DNA from: Terriglobia bacterium
Lineage (GTDB): Bacteria; Acidobacteriota; Terriglobia; Terriglobales; Acidobacteriaceae
Direction: 5' to 3'
DNA: 64,000 nucleotides
NCBI GenBank assembly: GCA_020073565.1
Contig: JAIQEY010000019.1
Coordinates: 31,485 to 95,484 of the forward strand
Positions within the stretch are counted from its first letter, which is position 1. The number at the start of each line of letters is the position of its first letter. The translations under genes were made by a program, and so were the position numbers. The notes below the pieces were generated by a model, which saw only the letters and a program-made list of their open reading frames with translations, was not told the DNA's origin and did not search any database. Shown here one piece after another: positions 34,493 through 42,956 of the stretch.

Positions 34493-34985
34493 CGCGAGGC
34501 TGCCAGATGCCGAGCAGATCCACAACCTCATCTCGGCTTACTCCGGCGACGGCACGCTCCTGCCCCGCTCGCTCGCCGAGATCTGCGAGAATGTCCGCGA
34601 CTTTGTGGTGCTCGAGCACGACGGCAACATCATTGGCTGTGGCGCGCTGCATCTTTATGGCGTGCACCTGGCGGAGATCCGTTCCATCACCGTCGATCCC
34701 AACCGGCAGCGCGGCGGTGGCGGGAAACTCCTGGTGAAGGCTCTGCTGGCGCAAGCCAAGAAACATAAGGTCACTTGCGTGTGTCTGTTTACGCGCATCC
34801 CGGATTTTTTTGCACGCATGGGCTTCACGGTGGCATCGCACCAGGATCTTCCTGACAAGATCCACAAGGATTGCCACAAGTGCCCCCGGCTTTATTACTG
34901 TGACGAGGTTGCCATGGTCAAGGGAACCGTGCCCTCGTTTGCGATTCTGCCACCTCCAAAGAACTGGTTGAAGATACAAGGATGA
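34479..34985 (+). CDS. argA: GNAT-family N-acetyltransferase, stand-alone ArgA-type N-acetylglutamate synthase
   Basis: A 168-residue GNAT protein: RSITVDPNRQRGGGGKLLV is the acetyl-CoA pyrophosphate loop. LFTRIPDFFARMGFTV and DKIHKDCHKCPRLYYCDEVA match the short ArgA-type synthases that lack the kinase-like domain. It would acetylate glutamate, the entry step of the pathway. The ATG at 34479 lies 14 bases inside the end of argD. Its stop overlaps argJ (ATGA at 34982-34985). Since ArgJ can recycle the acetyl group, this enzyme would mainly top up the pool. Confidence 0.85.
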   Translation: MRTRDARLPDAEQIHNLISAYSGDGTLLPRSLAEICENVRDFVVLEHDGNIIGCGALHLYGVHLAEIRSITVDPNRQRGGGGKLLVKALLAQAKKHKVTCVCLFTRIPDFFARMGFTVASHQDLPDKIHKDCHKCPRLYYCDEVAMVKGTVPSFAILPPPKNWLKIQG

Positions 34986-36199
34986 CAAAACTGCGCCGGA
35001 CTCCAGAACCAGTTCGCATACCCCGCGGCTTCTCGTTCTCTGCCGTCACTGCGGGAATCAAAGTGAGTGGCCGGCCCGATCTCGCGCTCATCGAATCGAG
35101 CGCCAGCGGCAGTGCCGCCGCACTCTTCACGCGCAACCTGGTTGTCGCGGCGCCCCTGGAGGTCGGCCGTGCATCGCTCGTCTCCAGCGCAGGCCGCGTG
35201 CGCGCCGTCGTGGTCAACTCCGGAAACGCCAACTGCGCCACCGGACCCGCGGGGCGGCAAGCTTGCGAGCGCGTTTGCCGCCATGCTGCCCGATTGCTCG
35301 GCGTGCCAGCTGGGGAAGTCTTCCCTTCCTCGACGGGCATCATCGGCGTTCCGTTTCCGGCAGAAAAGGTCGTCGCCCAGTTGCCCGGTCTCATTGCCGC
35401 GCGAGCCGCAACCAAGTCCGCTGCACTCGCATTCGCGCATGCGATCATGACCACGGATACGCGCCCCAAGATTGCAGCGCAGCGGTTTCGTGCGGGATCA
35501 AGAGAAGTGACGATCTTCGGAGTTGCGAAGGGCGCCGGCATGATCCATCCGCAACTCGCGACTATGCTGGTCTACCTGCTGACCGATGCCGCCGCCACGC
35601 CACGCCAGTTGCAGCAGATTCTGCGCGACACCTGTGATCCGACTCTGAATTCGATGTCGATCGACGGGGACACCTCCACCAACGATACCGTTCTGCTCCT
35701 AGCCAACGGTCAGAGCGGCGTCCGGGTGTCGGAAGCTCGCGTGAGGAATAAGTTCAGCCAGGCCCTCAGTGCGGTGTGCCAGTCCTTGGCGGAGCAGATT
35801 GTCAGTGACGGCGAGGGAGTCCAGCACGTCATCCGCCTGTTCGTCGAACAGGCGAGCACTCGCGAAGAAGCACTCCTCGTAGCGCGCACGATCGCTCATT
35901 CCGCGCTTGTCAAAACAGCGTGGGCGGGAGCCGATCCGAATTGGGGACGCATCCTGGCTGCGGTCGGAAGGTGCGGCTTGCCCATCGATCCATCCCGCGT
36001 CCGGATTTTCATCGGCAACCAGATGGTCTGCCGTGACGGCGTCGCCCATCCCTTCAACGAACGTCGCGCCCATCAGAGTCTCGCTCAACCCGAATGCGAC
36101 ATCCGAGTGCAACTCCGCCGAGGCCAGACCAAAGTCCGCTTCCTGACGACCGATCTGACCGCCGAGTACGTGCGCATCAATGCCGAATATTCCACTTAG
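34982..36199 (+). CDS. argJ: Glutamate N-acetyltransferase / ornithine acetyltransferase
   Basis: A 405-residue Ntn-like enzyme that transfers acetyl from N-acetylornithine to glutamate. The self-cleavage motif KGAGMIHPQLATMLVYL holds the nucleophile threonine in ATM, preceded by the usual K-G-x-G-M-I. TSTNDTVLLLANGQSG and ADPNWGRILAAVG are also family-typical. The N-terminus (PRGFSFSAVTAGIK) confirms the start. As last gene of argC-B-D-A-J it closes the acetyl cycle. It is followed by a composite REP-like repeat. Confidence 0.95.
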   Translation: MTKLRRTPEPVRIPRGFSFSAVTAGIKVSGRPDLALIESSASGSAAALFTRNLVVAAPLEVGRASLVSSAGRVRAVVVNSGNANCATGPAGRQACERVCRHAARLLGVPAGEVFPSSTGIIGVPFPAEKVVAQLPGLIAARAATKSAALAFAHAIMTTDTRPKIAAQRFRAGSREVTIFGVAKGAGMIHPQLATMLVYLLTDAAATPRQLQQILRDTCDPTLNSMSIDGDTSTNDTVLLLANGQSGVRVSEARVRNKFSQALSAVCQSLAEQIVSDGEGVQHVIRLFVEQASTREEALLVARTIAHSALVKTAWAGADPNWGRILAAVGRCGLPIDPSRVRIFIGNQMVCRDGVAHPFNERRAHQSLAQPECDIRVQLRRGQTKVRFLTTDLTAEYVRINAEYST

Positions 36200-36217
36200 G
36201 GCGAATTCGCGATTGGT

Positions 36218-36284
36218 GTAGCGCAGCCAACGAACCCAGCCCAGGACGACTCTCTCAGGACAGCCGGCGGGACGCCGGCGCTAC
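36218..36284. repeat. Composite REP-like block after argJ
   Basis: Opens with a decayed GTAGCGCAGCC (36218-36228) and ends with the perfect reverse-complement REP unit 36263-36284 (GCCGGCGGGACG then CCGGCGCTAC). It sits between the convergent argJ and toxin genes. Confidence 0.75.
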
Positions 36285-36305
36285 GATAACCAGCGCGAGG
36301 GCGAG

Positions 36306-36683
36306 TTAAACAAGGGGCTTGATGTGCTGGCGAATCCAGTCGAGGATTTGGGCAAAGCGGAATTCGTGCCGCTCCATCGAGCCGACGATGAACGCGTGTC
36401 CGTCCAAGCCTTCGATTTCGATGTAGAAGCCGTTGCGCCGCAGGAAGACATCGGCGGCGGTGAACGCGCTGCGCTTATTGCCGTCGAGGAAGCCGTGGTT
36501 GTTCGCGAGCGACTCCATCAGCGCGGCTGCTTCTTCTTCGATGGAATTGTAATAGCCGGTTTGCGGACGAAAAACGGCGGCCTCAACCGCGTCCTTGTCG
36601 CGGACACCATGGACACCGCCGAACAATTCGATCAATCGATGCTGCATCCGGTAGACTTCCGCTACCGTTAGGTAATCCGCCAT
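36306..36683 (-). CDS. doc: Doc-type (death-on-curing, Fic fold) toxin
   Basis: A 125-residue protein with the Fic/Doc active-site motif HGFLDGNKRSAF near residue 63, matching HxFx(D/E)GNKR. Doc toxins phosphorylate elongation factor Tu and stop translation. YLTVAEVYRMQHRLIELFG and RPQTGYYNSIEEEAAAL are typical of the family. It directly follows its probable antitoxin, whose stop and this start are adjacent (36684/36683). Location between two operons next to a repeat suggests an acquired maintenance or phage-defence module. Confidence 0.9.
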   Translation of the reverse strand: MADYLTVAEVYRMQHRLIELFGGVHGVRDKDAVEAAVFRPQTGYYNSIEEEAAALMESLANNHGFLDGNKRSAFTAADVFLRRNGFYIEIEGLDGHAFIVGSMERHEFRFAQILDWIRQHIKPLV

Positions 36684-36926
36684 TTACTTGGCGAGACGCT
36701 GCAACAAGTCGCGGTTGCGGCCAACCGACTGCTCGAAGGCATCCATCACCTCGGGGCGGACCAGGTGCTGGGACGGAACCACGTTGTGCAGGTAGAACCG
36801 GAGCGCCTGCTCGAGAACATGTCGCTTGGTTTGCCCATTCTGCTCGGCAACCGCAACGAACTCATCGTAGAGCTGGGCGTCGATCTCCGGAGTGAACTTT
36901 TTGGTCGTCGGGGCTATGGTCGCCAC
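36684..36926 (-). CDS. Probable ribbon-helix-helix antitoxin of the Doc module
   Basis: An 80-residue protein starting at a GTG with a purine-rich site just upstream. The N-terminal half (KFTPEIDAQLYDEFVAVAEQ then TKRHVLEQALRFYLHN) has the strand-helix-helix pattern of a ribbon-helix-helix DNA binder, and the C-terminal helical tail would neutralise the toxin. Position and spacing directly before doc support the role; this is not a typical Phd sequence. Confidence 0.7.
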   Translation of the reverse strand: MATIAPTTKKFTPEIDAQLYDEFVAVAEQNGQTKRHVLEQALRFYLHNVVPSQHLVRPEVMDAFEQSVGRNRDLLQRLAK

Positions 36927-37129
36927 CTCCCTGCTCGACTCCCATCTTACCTCTTAACCATGATAAATCAATATAAATATTTATTTATCCATCTTATTGT
37001 AAATAAATGCACTATAGATTGGGTTTCGGGAGTAGTGCTGTTGGGGTTCGATTGACCTAAGAAATGGCAGTTCGGGCGATAGGCGCCCTGCTGACGCATG
37101 CGCCATAACGAGAAGCCGTCTTAGCACCG
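36927..37129 (-). promoter_or_regulatory. AT-rich control region of the toxin-antitoxin pair
   Basis: A sharply AT-rich island in GC-rich surroundings. It contains the perfect palindrome ATAAATATTTAT (36973-36984), with related TAAATAAA/TTTATTTA words on both sides. It lies 47 bases before the antitoxin start, where autoregulating antitoxins bind. No gene is seen in the interval. Confidence 0.5.
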
Positions 37130-39442
37130 CTATTGCCCGTCGCTCTTCAATCCCTTACTGGCGACCTTCACGCCGCTGAGACCGTTGACGTACTTGGAAA
37201 CGCCGCGATAGAGCGACTCAGCGATCCGCTGGCGATGCTCCGCGGTTTCCAGTTTTCGTTCGTCGGTGGGGTTCGACACAAACGAAATCTCCGCCAGAAT
37301 CGAGGGCATATTCGCGCCAATCAGCACAATGAACGGAGCCTTCTTGATCCCACGGTTGCGGACGCCGGCGTTACTCAGCGACAGCCCACCATACAGCGAC
37401 TCCTGCACATCGCTTGCGAATTCCCGCGATTCTTCGATCTTCTCTTTCAGCGCGATCTTCTTCACCAGATCCTGCAACTCGTAGATTGATTTCTCGGACA
37501 CTGCGTTTTCGCGGGCGGCGACTTCCAGCGCTTCCGGCGACGATGTGAAATTCAAGTAGTAGGTCTCGACTCCGCGCGCGTCCTCATCGCGGCTGGAGTT
37601 GGCGTGAATGGAAATAAACAAGTCCGCCCGCTCGCGGTTCGCAATCGCCGTACGCGTCTCCAGCGGAATGAACGTATCGCCCCGCCGCGTGTAGATCACT
37701 TCCGCCCCCAGCCGTGACTCGAGCAATCGTCCAAGGCGTTTCGCGACGTCGAGTACCAGATCCTTCTCCAGCAGTCCATTCGGTCCGATCGTGCCCGTGT
37801 CGTGCCCGCCGTGGCCAGCGTCAATGACAATTTTGCCGATCTTCAACCCCAGCGCCCGAATCAACGATCGGTCACCGGCTGCGGTGGGGCGCGCTTCGTG
37901 AGCCTGCACATCGCTCGTATCGGACGCGGACTTCGCCGTCGATCCAGACTTGTGCCCCTTCCGGGGCCGGGACACCAGCTTCGACGGGGTACCGTCTTTT
38001 TCGCCTGCGGTCGCGCCGCGCTGCGCAGGAGCCACTTCCGGACGAAGTTTCTCCGGCTCGAGAGCTGCAACCGTGGCAGGAGCTTCGTCGTCTGCCGGGA
38101 CGATTGTCTTGGGAATCCTGCGATCCGAACCTGGAACTGCCACCGTCGTCTTCACCACCCCGGTTGGTCTTGCGGGTCGATCTGCCGCTGCTTCCGATCG
38201 TGCAGGAAGGCTGGGTGGAAGGTCGATCTCCTCCGGCGTGATCTTTGATTTTGTCTTGACGACTTCCGCCGTCGTCTCACTTGTCTTCTTCGGCGACTCA
38301 GCCTCGTCCTTCGCCGTTCCGCCACGCGCCACAACTTCGGTGCGAGGGGCTTCGTCAGAATCCGCGTCAGAAGCCTCCGCTGACGCGGGCGTCTCCGCGC
38401 CGCCCTTCGCCATTACCGTCGCCCGATTTTGTTTTCCGTGGACGTCAATGACCAGGCGGTAAGGATTCGGCAGCAGGAACGCATCGTAGCGGGCAAGCTC
38501 ATCCACTTCGAGAACCACCCTCGTCCGCCCCGGCTTAAACTCCGCGACGCGAATCTTCTTGAGAAAGCCATCGTCCACATCAAAGGTCTTTCCCACCAAA
38601 GTAGACGCGAGCTGCGTATCCCGCAGGTCGAAATAGATCCGGTCAGGATTCGTCAGGCGCTGCGAACCAAACTTCACTTCCTGCTCCACATCGATCGCGA
38701 CGCGGGTGTAGTCCGGAGTCGACCAGTGGCGCACTCCCGTAACCCGCGGCAGTTGGCTGCGCCGCTCGCGCGCGGCGTTTGCCATTGTACCGTCACGCGT
38801 ATCGGAGCGCTGCTGACGGACTGCCTCCTGCTCCGCACGCTCCATCTCCTCCGCATCCGCATCGATCTCCTGCACCGCCGACCGCGCGTCGTCCGCCAAA
38901 CGATTGCGTGGATAGTGGTGCAGAAAATCCTCAAACGTCGCGCGCGCCTCTTCCGGATCGTCGAGGTCGTCTTTGTAAACCTCGCCAATCGTAAACAGTG
39001 CGTCGAAGCGATACTTGCTGCCGGGGTATTCCTTGCGCAGGAAGCGGTATTGCTCGATGGCGCCGCGCAGAATCTTGCTGTCGTCGAACTGCCGGCCCAT
39101 CTCCACCATCAGTTCAGCGGTCGCGACCACGCTGGGATCGGCTTTGGAAGAAGTGGGCGCGCCGAAATAAACGCGCCGGTAAGCGTCGATCGCGCGCTGG
39201 TATTCGTGCCGCGTGCGCTCCGCCGAGGGCCGTCCGTTCAAAGCCTCGCGCATCCGTTCGGCGTTGGCGTACTGCTGGCGGGACCAGGCATCGCTGTGAT
39301 GGACGCGCGCCCAGGCAGCAGTCAGCGGCAGCAGCACCATCAGCACAGCCGCGCCGATGCGAAAGACGTGTTGGCTACGAATTAGGGTCGTAGGGGCCTG
39401 GGTCTTCACTTCTTGCCGTGTCCGCTGCGCGCACGCTACCAC
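37130..39442 (-). CDS. N-acetylmuramoyl-L-alanine amidase with TPR and AMIN domains
   Basis: A 770-residue exported wall hydrolase. After a hydrophobic signal (AAVLMVLLPLTAAWARV) come TPR-like helices (YRFDALFTIGEVYKDDLDDP). An AMIN domain follows (VRHWSTPDYTRVAIDVEQEV), then a long proline/threonine/lysine-rich linker, and an Amidase_3 domain at the C-terminus. In that domain VIDAGHGGHDTG and the Glu in LLEKDLVLDVAK are zinc ligands, FISIHANSS supplies a His and VLIGANMPSILAEISFVSNP the catalytic Glu. It cuts the peptide from glycan for cell separation. The start is ATG 39442 or a GTG near 39409. Confidence 0.9.
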   Translation of the reverse strand: MVACAQRTRQEVKTQAPTTLIRSQHVFRIGAAVLMVLLPLTAAWARVHHSDAWSRQQYANAERMREALNGRPSAERTRHEYQRAIDAYRRVYFGAPTSSKADPSVVATAELMVEMGRQFDDSKILRGAIEQYRFLRKEYPGSKYRFDALFTIGEVYKDDLDDPEEARATFEDFLHHYPRNRLADDARSAVQEIDADAEEMERAEQEAVRQQRSDTRDGTMANAARERRSQLPRVTGVRHWSTPDYTRVAIDVEQEVKFGSQRLTNPDRIYFDLRDTQLASTLVGKTFDVDDGFLKKIRVAEFKPGRTRVVLEVDELARYDAFLLPNPYRLVIDVHGKQNRATVMAKGGAETPASAEASDADSDEAPRTEVVARGGTAKDEAESPKKTSETTAEVVKTKSKITPEEIDLPPSLPARSEAAADRPARPTGVVKTTVAVPGSDRRIPKTIVPADDEAPATVAALEPEKLRPEVAPAQRGATAGEKDGTPSKLVSRPRKGHKSGSTAKSASDTSDVQAHEARPTAAGDRSLIRALGLKIGKIVIDAGHGGHDTGTIGPNGLLEKDLVLDVAKRLGRLLESRLGAEVIYTRRGDTFIPLETRTAIANRERADLFISIHANSSRDEDARGVETYYLNFTSSPEALEVAARENAVSEKSIYELQDLVKKIALKEKIEESREFASDVQESLYGGLSLSNAGVRNRGIKKAPFIVLIGANMPSILAEISFVSNPTDERKLETAEHRQRIAESLYRGVSKYVNGLSGVKVASKGLKSDGQ

Positions 39443-39454
39443 GCGAGCCGCAGG

Positions 39455-40279
39455 CTATTCCGTATTACTGATGTATAGGATACCCCGCGCGTCGCGCTGC
39501 ACACGTACTGGGTCGTGCACGGGGTTGCCGATCAGGCGCGAGCCTTCCCCGCCCGTATATAAGTCCGTGATTCTACGTACATAATTCTGCGTTTCCCGAA
39601 AGCGCGGAACTCCGGCGCTGCGCGCCACCGCACCCGAACCCGCGTTATATGCCGCCAGGCTCAGGCGAACGTCACCGCCATAGTTTTCCAGCAGTCTCTT
39701 TAGATGCCGGACCCCAGCGTCCACGTTTTGCGCCGGGTCAAAGGGATTCGAAACATTGAGCGAACGCGCGGTCGAGGGCATCAACTGCATCAGCCCCATT
39801 GCGCCTTTGCGCGAGACGGCGTTGGGGTTGAAGTTCGATTCCACCTTCACCACCGAGCGCACCAAGTTGGGATCGACATTGTGCCGCGCGGCCGCCTGCA
39901 CGATCGCGGCATCGATATCCTGCTGCGTGAACGCGCGATTCAGAAGCTGGTGACTTTGCGAACGCTGGTCGAGATAGGTATTCACTTCCGACGCCGCCGA
40001 CCTTGCCGCTTGTATCTTGGCGCCGCTGGTCGGCACCGGCTTCCAGCGATGCTCCGTCGAACTCCAGTACACCAGCGGAGACCGCGCCGGCACTGCAGCT
40101 CCTGCGCCGGAAGGTGCGGCAGCAACGCCTTCATTCACATAAATCTTGCGGCCCAATTCGTCGGTAGAGGTGGTAATGGACTCCCGCCCCGAGCCCGGTT
40201 CGGCGCACACTGCTGCCGTGGAAAGAAAGGAGGTCGCGACTGCCGTAGCCATCAGGGCGATTTTCAGGCGTTTGCGCAT
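39455..40279 (-). CDS. Lytic transglycosylase, SLT domain
   Basis: A 274-residue exported enzyme. It has a signal peptide (IALMATAVATSFLSTAAVCA), a DUF4124-like short segment (DELGRKIYVNEG), then the SLT domain. In that domain VKVESNFNPNAVS holds the catalytic glutamate, GAMGLMQLMPSTA the substrate motif, and LAAYNAGSGAV the C-terminal motif. It cleaves peptidoglycan between MurNAc and GlcNAc. It is co-directional with, and 12 bp upstream of, the amidase, so both may act in wall turnover or division. Confidence 0.92.
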   Translation of the reverse strand: MRKRLKIALMATAVATSFLSTAAVCAEPGSGRESITTSTDELGRKIYVNEGVAAAPSGAGAAVPARSPLVYWSSTEHRWKPVPTSGAKIQAARSAASEVNTYLDQRSQSHQLLNRAFTQQDIDAAIVQAAARHNVDPNLVRSVVKVESNFNPNAVSRKGAMGLMQLMPSTARSLNVSNPFDPAQNVDAGVRHLKRLLENYGGDVRLSLAAYNAGSGAVARSAGVPRFRETQNYVRRITDLYTGGEGSRLIGNPVHDPVRVQRDARGILYISNTE

Positions 40280-40465
40280 ACGGGTCTCAGAGACACCACG
40301 GACACAATGTCACCAATGGTGCCCACCTAACCCGAACCTGACGGAGAATCCTACAGCCAGAGTATGGTGATTATAGGGTGAGCGGGGGGCCGGGGCAATC
40401 TCTCCGAGGGTCGTTGAACCACTGGAGTAATCTGGGTAAGTTACTGAAAGGACTTGGATTTTAAG

Positions 40466-40486
40466 GTAGCGCCGCCGCCCCGCAGG
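40466..40486 (+). repeat. REP-like palindrome, degenerate copy
   Basis: GTAGCGCCGCCGCC then CCGCAGG, closest to the copy at 22654-22674. It lies upstream of larB. Confidence 0.55.
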
Positions 40487-40568
40487 CACGGGTTTCCTCT
40501 GATTCCCCTGTGTTTTCTGTAGTTGATCCTCGGTCACTCGAACCTGCGCAAGCCGCCAGCAATCTACA

Positions 40569-41330
40569 ATGACCTCTGCAACCATGAACTCCCAGGCTCT
40601 CCGCAAACTGTTCGACCAGGTCAGAAAGAAGCAACTCTCGCCCGACGAAGCCGTCGATCGCCTCCGCCACCTGCCCTTCGAAGACCTCGGTTTCGCCAAG
40701 GTCGACCACCACCGCGCTCTCCGCCAAGGCATGCCTGAAGTCATCTTCAGCCAGGGCAAAACCCCCAAACAGGTGGCCGCCATCTTCAGCCGCCTGGCTC
40801 AACATGGCGGAAACGTCCTCGCAACCAGGGCCACCGAAGACCAGTACGCCGCGGTAGTCGCGCAGATCGAGAAAGCCGAATACCGCCCGCTCGCCCGCGC
40901 CATCGTCCTCAAGCGCGACCGCAAGCGCTACGGCAAAGGCGTAATCGCGGTCGTCTCCGCCGGAACCAGCGATATCCCCGTCGCCGAAGAAGCGCTGGTC
41001 ACAGCCGAACTCATGGGAAATTCGGTCCAACACATTTACGACGTGGGCGTAGCTGGCATCCATCGCCTGCTGACCCACCGCGACGCCCTGGCCAAGGCGC
41101 GCGTCATCGTCGTGTGCGCCGGGATGGAAGGCGCCCTGCCCAGCGTTGTCGGTGGCCTGGTCGGCGTCCCGGTGATTGCGGTTCCGACCAGCGTAGGATA
41201 TGGCGCAGCGTTCGAGGGACTAGCAGCGCTACTGGGGATGATGAATTCCTGCGCTTCGAACGTTAGCGTGGTGAATATTGATAACGGGTTTGGGGCGGGA
41301 TATGTGGCGTCTCTGATCAATAGAAGGTAG
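40569..41330 (+). CDS. larB: Nickel-pincer cofactor biosynthesis protein LarB
   Basis: A 253-residue protein related to PurE-type AIR carboxylases. The LarB-specific N-terminus is [20 protein letters not shown] and the PurE-like core is [20 protein letters not shown] with [18 protein letters not shown]. LarB carboxylates and hydrolyses nicotinic acid adenine dinucleotide, the first step to the pincer cofactor of lactate racemase and relatives. No larC, larE or larA is nearby, so it is an orphan in this window. A second ATG at 40584 is an alternative start; neither has a good ribosome site. Confidence 0.92.
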   Translation: MTSATMNSQALRKLFDQVRKKQLSPDEAVDRLRHLPFEDLGFAKVDHHRALRQGMPEVIFSQGKTPKQVAAIFSRLAQHGGNVLATRATEDQYAAVVAQIEKAEYRPLARAIVLKRDRKRYGKGVIAVVSAGTSDIPVAEEALVTAELMGNSVQHIYDVGVAGIHRLLTHRDALAKARVIVVCAGMEGALPSVVGGLVGVPVIAVPTSVGYGAAFEGLAALLGMMNSCASNVSVVNIDNGFGAGYVASLINRR

Positions 41331-41332
41331 AG

Positions 41333-41536
41333 TCAGCGGCGTCCTCCCCAAAAGAACGCATTCCCCGGACTCACATCCCTTTGGGACGGCGCCGAGGTGC
41401 TGCCATCATCCGCCCCTTGCACATCCAGCAAGTCCAGAGAATCTCGTAGGATCTCAGGCGCGTCAGAGCGCGCCATATACGATTGCAGTTCCCCGATAGA
41501 ATCTCTAACTTCAAAAACGTCAGATCTATCTTCCAC
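41333..41536 (-). CDS. Small hypothetical protein
   Basis: A 67-codon frame directly before the IS element and convergent with larB. The product is acidic (DVFEVRDSIGELQSYMARS) and matches nothing I recognise. It could be the tail of a gene disrupted when the island was assembled, or not coding at all. The stretch 41537-41674 between it and the IS holds nothing identifiable. Confidence 0.3.
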   Translation of the reverse strand: MEDRSDVFEVRDSIGELQSYMARSDAPEILRDSLDLLDVQGADDGSTSAPSQRDVSPGNAFFWGGRR

Positions 41537-41674
41537 GCACCACTTATCGTCTAATAACTTTGTTTGAGGAATTGGAACGTGTCGTTGCAGTAGCGATAGC
41601 CTCTGCAGTTCCCTGCGGATGGTAATGTTGTACTGAGAGCGAAATATGGGGTGCAGTTGAGCTGCCCCCTTCGG

Positions 41675-42613
41675 TTAGTCCGGGTAGGTGAGAGTACTCG
41701 GGTTTGAGTTTAGCTGCAAATTTACTCCGCAGCAGTCGAGGCTGTGCGAATGTGGAAAGCGCTTTTTGCTTTCCACATTTGCATAGCCTGTTGCGAATTC
41801 CTCCGGCGTCAGGTATCCCAACGAACTGTGTGGGCGCACCCGGTTGTAATCGATCCGCCAGCCTTCGATGGTCTGTCGTGCGTCGTCCAGGTTCAGGAAC
41901 CAGTGCTCGTTCAGACATTCCTCGCGGAACTTTCCATGGAAGCTCTCGATGTAGCCGTTCTCCATCGGCCGGCCTGGCGTGATGAAGTGTAGAGTGACCT
42001 TGTTTTCATAGGCCCATTGATCGAGCGCCTTCGCAGTGAATTCCGTGCCATGGTCGATGACGATCCGCACAGGCAGTGCGCGATGTTGCCGGAGTTTCTC
42101 CAGCACACGGACCACGCGCAGCGACGGCAACGAGGTATCCACCTCGATCGCCAGCATCTCCCGCGTGTAGGCATCTTCGATGGAGAGCGTGCGTATCTTC
42201 CGGCCAGACGCTAATGCGTCCTGCAAAAAATCCATCGTCCAGGTCTCATTGGCCCGCATCGGCGCAGCTAGCAGCACCCGGGCTTGCGCGCAGATCCGCC
42301 GTCTCCGCTGGCGTCGGCGCACCATCAGTTTCTCTTCCACGTAGATCCGATAAACCCGTTTGCTGTTCACCATCCAGCCTTCCCGTTGCAACAGAACATG
42401 CAGCCGCCGATAGCCCCAGCGGCGCCGCTCTTCTGCCAGTTCGCGCAAGCGTATCTTCAAACGATCGTTCGCTTCCGCCAACCGCGGCCCTCGTGCTCTG
42501 TACCGCAACAGGGCCCGCCATACTCCCAGCCCCCCACAAGCATGCCGCTCCGAGCAATCCGTAGCTGCGCGAAATACCTTCACCGCGTCTCGCCTCGCCT
42601 GGGGGCCTACCAC
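41675..42613 (-). CDS. IS3-family transposase OrfB (DDE integrase core)
   Basis: A 312-residue catalytic part. An HTH_21-like region (RRRWGYRRLHVLLQREGWMV) precedes the rve core with the DDE residues in ETWTMDFLQDAL, VRIVIDHGTEFTAKAL and MENGYIESFHGKFREECLN. The end (NRVRPHSSLGYLTPEEFA) is typical for IS3. It is likely made as an OrfAB fusion by -1 frameshifting at 42613-42619, with the fusion reading VVGPQARRD after the slip. Intact, so the element may be active if a promoter remains. Confidence 0.93.
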   Translation of the reverse strand: MVGPQARRDAVKVFRAATDCSERHACGGLGVWRALLRYRARGPRLAEANDRLKIRLRELAEERRRWGYRRLHVLLQREGWMVNSKRVYRIYVEEKLMVRRRQRRRRICAQARVLLAAPMRANETWTMDFLQDALASGRKIRTLSIEDAYTREMLAIEVDTSLPSLRVVRVLEKLRQHRALPVRIVIDHGTEFTAKALDQWAYENKVTLHFITPGRPMENGYIESFHGKFREECLNEHWFLNLDDARQTIEGWRIDYNRVRPHSSLGYLTPEEFATGYANVESKKRFPHSHSLDCCGVNLQLNSNPSTLTYPD

Positions 42614-42873
42614 TTTTTTGATAGCACCGCCTTGAAACCGACGATGTCCAGCGCCTGCTCCGCCACCAACTGCTTGAGCTTGCGGTTCTCTTCTTCTAAA
42701 TGACGCAGCCGCTGTGCCTCGCTCACTTCCAGGCCGCCATACTTCGCCTTCCAGCGGTAAAACGTCTGCTGACTCACGCCATGCTTACGGCACAACTCTG
42801 GCGTCGCCACTCCAGCTTCCGACTCCTTCAGGATCCCCACAATCTGCTCTTCCGTGTAACGGCTCTTGCGCAT
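42607..42873 (-). CDS. IS3-family transposase OrfA
   Basis: An 88-residue DNA-binding part with an HTH of the Tnp_1 type (YTEEQIVGILKESEAG then CRKHGVSQQTFYRWKAKYGG). A leucine-zipper-like coiled coil (LRHLEEENRKLKQLVAEQ) used for multimerisation follows. The last codons before its stop contain the slippery A AAA AAG (minus strand 42619-42613). Confidence 0.93.
   Translation of the reverse strand: MRKSRYTEEQIVGILKESEAGVATPELCRKHGVSQQTFYRWKAKYGGLEVSEAQRLRHLEEENRKLKQLVAEQALDIVGFKAVLSKKW
42613..42619 (-). promoter_or_regulatory. Programmed -1 frameshift heptamer A AAA AAG
   Basis: Phased as TCA-AAA-AAG in orfA, so both tRNAs can slip back one base. The next codon in the new frame is GTG, the first codon of the orfB frame. 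This is the standard IS3-family device for making OrfAB. Confidence 0.8.
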
Positions 42874-42956
42874 CTGAAGTCCTCCTCGTCAGGGCCTCAT
42901 CGCCCCAATTTATCGGAGAACTCTCACTTCCGCTGGACTCAATCACAGGATGCAGC

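Larger units (their letters stand above)
41675..42941 (-). mobile_element. IS3-family insertion sequence (two-frame transposase)
   Basis: About 1.27 kb. The ends carry imperfect inverted repeats: TTAGTCCGGGTAGGTGAGAG at the left against TGAGTCCAGCGGAAGTGAGA read inward from the right. The shared core is GTGAGAGT-x-CTC, and the left repeat includes the orfB stop codon. orfA and orfB lie on the minus strand, joined by a canonical A AAA AAG slippery heptamer. I could not identify a clear target-site duplication, so the exact outer bases are uncertain by several positions. Confidence 0.85.
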
